64,000 nt of DNA from Hericium rajendrae (Eukaryota > Basidiomycota > Agaricomycetes > Russulales > Hericiaceae): positions 1,984,001 to 2,048,000 of the forward strand of contig CM065878.1 of the NCBI GenBank assembly GCA_033439255.1. The letters are read 5' to 3'. The notes under the pieces are model-generated. The model was not told where the DNA came from. It did not search any database and saw nothing but the letters and a program-made list of their open reading frames with translations. Positions 57,131 through 64,000 of the stretch are shown here, in pieces. Every line of letters begins with the position of its first letter. Position 1 is the first letter of the stretch. Made by a program: the position numbers and the translations under genes.

Positions 57131-58097
57131 TCAGCCCAGCTCCGCCCACACGTCGTCCTCGTCACGGTCGTCGACCGCCTGCGCCGCGCGCGGCATATCC
57201 GACATCGTGCGCGGCGGTGGTCGCTGCTCCGCGCGCGCATCAAAGATGACGGCCGGGCGGGCCTGCGGCGCGCGAATGTCGTCGCCCTCGTCGTCCGGGA
57301 CGTCGAGGTCCATATCGAGGCTGTAGCCCGCTCGGCGTGCAGCCGACAAGTCTATGGGCTTCGGCTGCGTGAATATCGACTGGCCCGATCTGGAACGGAC
57401 GCGGTGAGAATTCAAGGTACGAGGGCTGAATTGAGAAGCGGGACTTACTGCCGCACTACGGCAGCGAGACGCCCGAACTGGAGGACGTTCCGCGCGACGA
57501 GGAGGAGCGTGTCTAGGATCTCCTCTTCCTTGCTCGCGGCGCCACATCCGGCGAAGACGATCACGAGAAGCGTCAGCGCGCAGAAGGTGGTCACAATAAG
57601 GTCGAATATGTTGAATGGGTATTTCCAGAATTGCTGTTGCGGCGCCGTGAGATCACACGGACGAGCGATGGAAGGGCTGGACTCACTCGACCAAAGGCAA
57701 GGAACCGGATGACCACTTCGCCTATCATCGTTGTGTTGATAATGACTTCGAGCACGTAAAACGCAAGGCCTGGACATCCGTCCTTCAGGCTGAGCACGAC
57801 CGTGGTAATGGAGAGCGCTGCCATCACGAGATAGAGCACAATGTATATTCGCGAGTGCACAAAGCGGTTCGCGATACCACGAGTGATCTCCCCTCTTGTT
57901 AAAGCATAGATCGACCGAGTAGGCCTATAGGGAGAGCCAATGCATCCATGTTAAACACCCGAGTATACATGGGAGGGAGTAAGGGGTGCGCGCCTGGCAT
58001 TAGTCTGCGGGGACTCATCGTGCTCGGCGAAATGATGCAGCGGATCCCGCTCACCGCTCTCTATGTCGTCTAGCGGCTCATCCTCATGAGCAGACAT
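57131..58097 (-). CDS. Voltage-sensor-like integral membrane protein
   Basis: ATG at 58097 opens an acidic N-terminus (MSAHEDEPLDDIESGERDPL). After an intron come four hydrophobic segments: IYIVLYLVMAALSITTVVLSL, LAFYVLEVIINTTMIGEVVIRFLAFG, an intron, FWKYPFNIFDLIVTTFCALTLLVIVFAG and a helix ILDTLLLVARNVLQFGRLAAVVRQ. The spacing of Glu/Asp in the second and third helices and the R-x-x-L-Q-x-x-R-L pattern in the last resemble the S1-S4 voltage-sensor fold of ion channels, without a pore domain. The C-terminus is IFTQPKPIDLSAARRAGYSLDMDLDVPDDEG and ends WAELG. It is probably a fungal voltage-sensor-only protein; this is an inference. It is divergent from CWC25. Confidence 0.65.
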
Positions 58098-58381
58098 GTT
58101 TGGTGGGAAAGGAGGGGGTAAGGGCGCAGCTGTTGCTACTCAGGCTGACGGAGTGACGTTGGTGAGAGCGGCCCGGCGTTTGCCGAGATATGCCGGCAGT
58201 TGCCGACAGATGGGTATTTCCGTACACACGGACAAACAACGTGCTTACGTGCTCCTTGTCCCTGACCAACTCGTTCGGTTTTGCCACACTCATCTCAGCT
58301 TGCGTTTGCCGCTCTCACTAACAACCCTTTCGCTCTCACTACATAACCCTTTCGCTCTCTTAGTCGCTAGTATCATTCAAG

Positions 58382-59794
58382 ATGGGAGGTGGAGATTTGA
58401 ACATGAAGAAGTCGTGGCATCCGCTCCTGTTGAAGAACCAGGAGCGGGTGTGGTTGGAGGAGAAGAAAGCGGTACGTTTGTCTCATTATCTTGGGATCTT
58501 CTTTATACTCATACTTGTTTGATTTCAGCTCGAGGAGAAAAAGAAGCTTGACCAGCTGCGCAAGGAGAAGGAGGAAGAGCGGCAGCTTCAGGAGCTCCAG
58601 CGTATGCAAGAAGTGCAGACTGGAAGGAAAAGAACAGAGAAACTAGAGTGGATGTATACCACTCCAGCCACAGGGAGTAGTCAGAATCCGAACGATCTCG
58701 AGGACTATCTGCTTGGTAAGAAACGGGTCGACAAGATTTTGGTGGGCGACGAGCACGAGAAGGTACGTTTCATATGACTCATCGTAACGATGTTCTTTTA
58801 CTAACTCTCATTTCAGTTGGGTGCAGCGCACAAGAACTTCATTGCCGTCCAGAATGCCAATACTGCGCGTGACACAGCCGCGAAGATTCGCGAGGATCCC
58901 CTCTTCGCGATTAAGCAGCAGGAGGCAGCAGCTTACGAAGCCTTGATGTCCAATCCCCTCCGCCTGCGCGAGATGCAGGAGCGCAACGGCATCAAGCCCA
59001 AGAAGGAGAAGAAAAAAGAGAAAAAGGAGAAGCGCAGAAGGGAGCGTGATGACCGGTCTCTTTCGCCTGCTTCAGACTATGACCGCCGACGTCGCTCCCG
59101 ACGCTCCATGAGCCCTCGCGACCGCCGATCTCCTGCGCCCTACCGTTCACGCTACGGCGACGACTTCCGCCGCCGTGAGGATGACTATGCGCCGCATCGT
59201 GGTCGCAGCCGAGACCGCAGTCCCGAATCCCATCCCCGCCGTACATACCCCAGCCCTTCCCACGAGCGGAGGCGCAGCTACGCCGACGACACACGCCACG
59301 GAGCACTGTGGCCGCGTTCTGACGAGTCTGAAAGCCCAGACGAGTATACCCATGGCCGCAGCCAACCACAACCCAGAAGCGTTGAGCGCCACGGCCGCTA
59401 TGAGGATGACCGCCATAAGCGTCTTCGCAGCCGCAGTCCTGTAGATCGGGAGCCTTCCTATTCAAAGCGTGTACGCATGAGTCCCCCACCCCCACGGCAT
59501 TTGTCATCACGCCCATCTCATGGATCCAATGCGTCAGTTGCCGACGATCGCGCCGCTCGCCTGGCTGCGATGACGTCCAACGCATCCAGCCTCGACAACG
59601 AGCGGAAGGAGCGGCTGACCGCGCTGCTGGAGAAGGAGAAGGCCGAGCTCGAGGCGGAAGAGCGCCGTCGGGCAAAGTCGAAGGGGATGGGCAGCTTCCT
59701 GAGCCACGAGCAGAAGAAGGTCTTCGGTGGGTCTGGTGGCCTCGAGGAACGCCTACGGAGAGGGCGAGCTGGACTGGTGGCCGAGGGCGACTGA
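58382..59794 (+). CDS. CWC25: Pre-mRNA-splicing factor CWC25
   Basis: Spliceosomal protein required for the first transesterification step. Exon 1 (58382-58471) carries the Cir_N motif [30 protein letters not shown] in outline. Exon 2 (58529-58762) continues [53 protein letters not shown]. Exon 3 (58817-59794) has [41 protein letters not shown], a basic KKEK run, an Arg/Ser-rich region, and the C-terminal [21 protein letters not shown]. The three exons give 433 codons with a continuous frame. All family landmarks are present, in the expected order. Confidence 0.92.
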
Positions 59795-59978
59795 TTCTGT
59801 GGACTGATTGTGTACTTTACCGCTGTAAGATATCATGTCATTTCATCATATCATATCTCAATCGCATTGCATCCTGTCAGTGTCTCGTTAGGAACATGAA
59901 CCATTGGTGTGAATGGATGCCAATGGGATCTCAGCTGAATGAATGGCGATGGAAGCACGCCCGTCTAGGTCTCGCGGT

Positions 59979-60670
59979 TCAAACGCCCCCATCAGATTTC
60001 AGAACTCCTCTGATGCACCCCAGGGTATGTACATGAATGAACGCATCGTGCCCGCTATTCCGCCCGCGCAGCATCGAGTCCCGCTCCGAGTCCTGCTCCG
60101 ACGAGTCCGATGATGACGCGGAGTTGGTGGGCGTGACGATAAGCGAGGGCACCTCGAGGTCCAGCGCGGGGTCGTATGACGATGCGAAGCCCGCCGCGCG
60201 ACTCGACCCCGTCCGCTGCTCGAGGCCGGCGGGCGCTTCGTCCGCTGGTTTGGCGGGGGTCAGGACGCGCAGGAACGTGAAGAAGAGCCCCCGTTTCGCA
60301 ACGGCCTGGAAGGACTGTCAGATAAAGCGGGATAAGTTCGTCGCCGGGTGCACGCGTCGTACCTGGCGCCCCGGCGCGGCGGGGAAGTCTGCCAAGGCGA
60401 GTGAGCTCGTTCGTCTCCGTATCTGGGGAGGCCACGGCGCGCTGCCCCCAGTAGAGATCTTCGGACGTCTGCCTGTCGCTCGTGCTGACGTCTGAGTCTT
60501 TGCATTGGGCGACTTTTGGATAATCGAGGCCCTGGTAATGAAGTGGTGAGATCGTGCGCTCGAGGCTTGTGAACGCTGCGGCCACTCACTCTTCTTTGGC
60601 GGTCGGCAGGGGGCTTCGCCAGCTCAGCTGGGAAGTGAACGTGGGGCGCTTGGATAGTGGCAGACGACAT
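59979..60670 (-). CDS. Hypothetical protein, three exons
   Basis: ATG at 60670 starts MSSATIQAPHVHFPAELAKP. After an intron the frame gives SPNAKTQTSARATGRRPKIS and APWPPQIRRTSSLALADFP, and after a second intron SFQAVAKRGLFFTFLRVLTPAKPADE, SSYDPALDLEVPSLIVTPTNSASSSDSS and SERDSMLRGRNSG, stopping at TGA 59981-59979. The splice phases agree only in this combination. Basic and Ser-rich; no domain known. Confidence 0.5.
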
Positions 60671-61022
60671 GGTTTGAGATCAACTGGAGAAAGCATGGCG
60701 GGGAAGGCTCATCGTTTGGGTGGCTGCCGTGTAGCTGTTCGGACCGCGTCAGCCCAGGCTCGCCCGCTGGTTGCGGGCGAGTCGAGGCTGTCGAGGCTAG
60801 CAGGCGGCGCGGTCTCCAAAGAAATAGTCAGGTTTCGTATTCAACCGGGCGATAAGTAGATACATTGTGAGTCCGTAAATTAGGCGGGATATAAACTCGA
60901 ATGAAACTTTGACTTGTACTCAGCTGAACGTGTCCGTCAAGAAATATACTGTAAATGCTGTCGATGAGGTACGAGATAAGGGAGTGAGTAGGTAGGTATG
61001 TTCCGGGATGCGGGGGGCATGT
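60671..61022. other. Intergenic, no gene seen
   Basis: About 350 bp between two minus-strand genes; it should contain the promoter of the gene ending at 59,979 and the 3' region of the gene at 61,023. Nothing else recognised. Confidence 0.5.
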
Positions 61023-61561
61023 TCAACGCCTTGCATGGAGTTTGGCCTTGTGGAACTTGCGGCGCATCGCGAGGGCAAAGTCCTGAAAACAGTGAGAAAA
61101 AGCTAGCGATGATGGAGCGAGCACTCACGACGACGAGATCTACGAATGCACGACGGCGGCTCCTGTAAAGCCTGTTTTCCTCCAGCCCTACAACCACGGC
61201 GTCGAGGTTGATGAAATCTTCGTCGTTCTCCTCTGTGATGACCGACTGCCACCGCAGTCATCAGCAGTGACGAAAATGAATCAGATTCAGATACGGAGAA
61301 ATGTACCAGAGCAAAGCTCGGTCTGCCGTTGGAGGGCAGACCAGAATCGTCGTCGTAGGGGCTGATGTATACGGTTTGCTGAGATGCCGAGTCAGTCATT
61401 TCCAACGGCGGTCCAGGTAAAACACTCACCATCGGATCAAACGCCCTAGGAACGCAGTTACGTCCACTACTAGGGTAGGGATGAAACCTCTCCTGGTGAA
61501 GCGACCGGTAGCTAGGCAGTCTCAGAGGATACTGAGGAAGGCTATTGTTGGGAGAAAACAT
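61023..61561 (-). CDS. Small hypothetical basic protein, four exons
   Basis: Spliced frame from ATG 61561: MFSPNNSLPQYPLRLPSYRS...CVPRAFDPM, QTVYISPYDDDSGLPSNGRPSFAL, SVITEENDEDFINLDAVVVGLEENRLYRSRRRAFVDLVV, and DFALAMRRKFHKAKLHARR ending at TGA 61025-61023. All three introns have GT/AG ends and keep frame, giving a protein of roughly 128 residues. The C-terminal half looks like an amphipathic, Arg/Lys-rich helix. No family is known to me. Confidence 0.6.
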
Positions 61562-64000
61562 CGCAGGGATGGGGAAAATCAGGGAGGGAGACGTTCTCTG
61601 GTCAAGCAGGCTCGAAAGCATGGAAATAAGGAAGAAGAGATATGAAAGAACGGGTACTCGGAAATGGATGTGTCTGCTTGAAAATTTCAAGGCGTAGATG
61701 TATAGATTCTTCGGGAATACCCATCGGGCTGGTGAAACGTGTGAATGGGTACGAACAAGCAAAGTGAAGCCTAAATAGACGCCGTGAGACGTGGATGGAG
61801 GCGACAACTGTCTTCATCCTCTAGCCGAGATATATGCAGCCCACTCGATGTGGATATGCTGTGTCCTAGACGGTGAATGCAAGGATCCGTATCCCCAGCG
61901 GCTAGAATTAACGTCCTTCTACTCCACTGTGTTCTTTCGGCTTGCGCACGTTTGCCTTGACGAACTTTTCCCTGCATATACATCCTGGTGCGATGGATTG
62001 CGCGTTACGGTGCCTGGAGCCTGATTTGCACGGACTTTGCTCAGTCAAAGAGACACAGGAGTCAGTACCTTGCGTCTAGTGGGTTAAACACGGTAGAATC
62101 AGCCCATTGAGCCATAATTTGCTGATGCGCCCGGCAGTTGATAGGCTAGCACGTCCGCGATGGCGATTCGTCTTGCTCGCCTGCTCGAAAACTGCTTGAT
62201 GCTCGAGGCATACCTGGCCGAAATACGGTCCCCAGATACTTCAGAGCTGCGCATTCGCTGTCTACACACTGGGAGCATGAGAACTATCTTCCAACCAATG
62301 AGATTCATCGTTCGATGTCCAGAGGTTTGTCACGTGGTCTGAGGATAAGTGGTAATAAGGACGTGCTCACTTAGGTCAAAGGGCTGGCAGATTTACATCA
62401 AGAAACACCATGCAATCGCCTCGCTGGCTAAAGCCGGATGTTTGAAAGTGATGAACAGCCCATCAGAATACAACGCTCGTCCTGCTTGCGTGTTAGTCGC
62501 GACCCCGACCATGTTGTTCTCAACCAGAGCCCACCTGGAAGCGTCTTTTGAAGTCATCGTTTTACGACAAGACGGTACTCGGCGACTCAAAGTCTCCACA
62601 ATGTCGACGCCATCTTGCACATATGGCCTAGGAACGATATATATGCGATGCTTGGAGTCAACTTGGAAGTGGAATATCTGGACCTGTTTTCGCCGCAGTT
62701 CAACGTAACCAGTTGCAGACTTGCGTCAGATGGCAAGTATCGAGCAGGCGTTTAGAAAAGCATCTGTCTCTTCTGTTCATTAATTTCGGGCCCAAGTTCC
62801 ACCTCTGAGACTGAACTCACGATATGTAGATATGCCCGCCTGCCGGCCCGGTCGTCCAAGCGACCAAGCGCAAAACGAGCGCTCCAATGGTAAAGATCCA
62901 AAGGTAGAGAGAACACGGCGCATATGCTGGATAGAAGTATGCAGACGCGTTGAACACGCCGAAGCTTGAAAATCCAGGGACGGAAAGTTTGATGGGTATG
63001 TTTGAGGCTGCCGCTGAGAAACAGCCATTTCAATTGTGACGACCTCGGTGACGGCGACCTAATCGATCGACGGGACCGGTCTTTCGCTCTTGGTCTACCA
63101 CGAGCCCCGCACACGGAACCTTGGCCACATCCGTGACAATGCACTTTCGGCTGGCTCTTCTCGCCATCGGCCACGCCTAAAACAATCGCTGCATACGAAT
63201 AACTCAGAAGCCAATGCCGTCCCCCTGGCCCCCCACTAGTTATGACATTCACCGCTCCGCGATGAAGATCAGCGATGACCATCGCTGCGTTTTCCGGTTC
63301 CTACGACTCCTCGATTCCCACTGCTGATTCACGATCCTCGATCCGTAACGCTACAGAGGCAAATATCTGGGTCAAGAGGCCTGTCCCACCCTTTCACAAG
63401 CTCCATCTCTGTCTCTCTCAAGCATCTTTCGTCGCGACGGGCTCTCGATTCGTATAGTGGTTTTGATGGAAGAGTGTACCAGGGGGATCGAAGATGCAGA
63501 CTAGTGGTTGCTTGAGATCGAGGAGCGCTCTGCGTCCGGTTTGTCGTCCTATCCATACCCTCCGAAATTCCCCTCTGCGCCGCAAGCCTTCTCTCTGCTT
63601 GTTGGCTAGCCAACTTTCGTTCCTCAACATCCGTTTACGAGGCCCACTGTCTAGGCTTCCGAGCTTTCATCCGCTTTCTGTATCCTTTTCTCTGCAAACG
63701 TTTACATATCTGCGGGTATTGCTATACTTCCCAAAGCTAGTTCTTTCTATATGTGTTCCGGGAAGCCAGCATTACGAGGCCTATGGATTGCGTCCGCTTT
63801 CATGCAGCGGCTGAGTACTATGATCGATGTCCGGTGACGGTCGACGTCATATGCATCCGACGGCGGCATATGGATTCCTCTTTGCGGTTAACATCAATTC
63901 CTTATAACTTCATCGAGCCGTCGAGCTTGAGCTGGAACGTTGACCACCCTTAGTCTAAACCACATCATGGCACAGAAAGCTGTTCAGAAAGTCGTTCTTT
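61562..64000. other. Right end of window, no convincing gene
   Basis: Several open frames of 60-176 codons overlap on both strands here, but none has a recognisable motif or a splice structure that extends it. The region may be promoter and intergenic DNA for a gene beyond the window. Confidence 0.4.
62752..63282 (-). CDS. Weak candidate ORF, 176 codons
   Basis: Uninterrupted frame from ATG 63282, with a hydrophobic stretch (RVCILLSSICAVFSLPLDLY) and a basic region (RPRAKDRSRRSIRSPSPRSS). It lacks a known domain and could be chance in non-coding DNA. Confidence 0.2.
   Translation of the reverse strand: MVIADLHRGAVNVITSGGPGGRHWLLSYSYAAIVLGVADGEKSQPKVHCHGCGQGSVCGARGRPRAKDRSRRSIRSPSPRSSQLKWLFLSGSLKHTHQTFRPWIFKLRRVQRVCILLSSICAVFSLPLDLYHWSARFALGRLDDRAGRRAYLHIVSSVSEVELGPEINEQKRQMLF

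Noticed and set aside
58992-59675. 227-codon open frame antisense to CWC25
   Set aside because: Shadow of the Arg/Ser-rich region of CWC25.
61103-61807. 234-codon minus-strand open frame
   Set aside because: It runs through introns of the spliced small gene at 61,023-61,561; the spliced version has consistent phases.
1-64000. CRISPR arrays or prokaryote-type operons
   Set aside because: Short tandem repeats here have no unique spacers and the gene structures are fungal with introns.

Overview
This is nuclear DNA of a filamentous basidiomycete, most likely an Agaricomycete. Genes are dense, carry many short introns (about 45-65 bp), and lie close together on both strands. Homologues recognisable from the sequence are typical of mushroom-forming fungi. 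No prokaryotic, organellar or CRISPR feature was seen.

Region 1 (1-9.9 kb) holds host genes in varying states. On the minus strand are the 5' part of a class I sirtuin, a secreted RNase T2, a two-repeat EthD-like protein and the meiotic recombinase DMC1, which has about 18 introns including a 9-nt microexon. Next comes a very regular eight-unit heat-shock element. It is followed by a broken SET5-like gene whose N-terminal codons appear to lie inverted at the far end, and by an uncharacterised basidiomycete-family gene interrupted by an in-frame TGA at a conserved position.

Region 2 (10-36.2 kb) is accessory DNA. It contains a Copia protease relic, a hairpin-forming foldback element sitting inside a 21-bp minisatellite, and a degenerate Helitron (DUF6570-like, Rep and Pif1-like helicase parts). 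The Helitron helicase is split by a 1,020-bp insertion with a perfect 9-bp target duplication. Two orphan genes follow. Then a 12.1-kb hAT structure shows one 6.07-kb hAT copy inserted, inverted, into the second transposase exon of a nearly identical copy. Both insertions have perfect 8-bp target duplications. Each copy carries a decayed fragment of a THO2-like host gene.

Region 3 (36.8-61.6 kb) is a conserved housekeeping block: tRNA-Phe(GAA) beside BDP1 (a TFIIIB subunit), SURF1/SHY1 and SLA2 divergent from a 0.17-kb shared promoter, CWC25 divergent from a voltage-sensor-like membrane protein, and several hypothetical genes. The SLA2 start codon appears to be split by an intron. A 363-bp inverted-repeat element lies in the 2-kb gap at 55-57 kb. 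The last 2.4 kb has no convincing gene.

Intron boundaries were inferred by eye from GT/AG sites and family conservation. Spans given are from first to last coding base and include introns.
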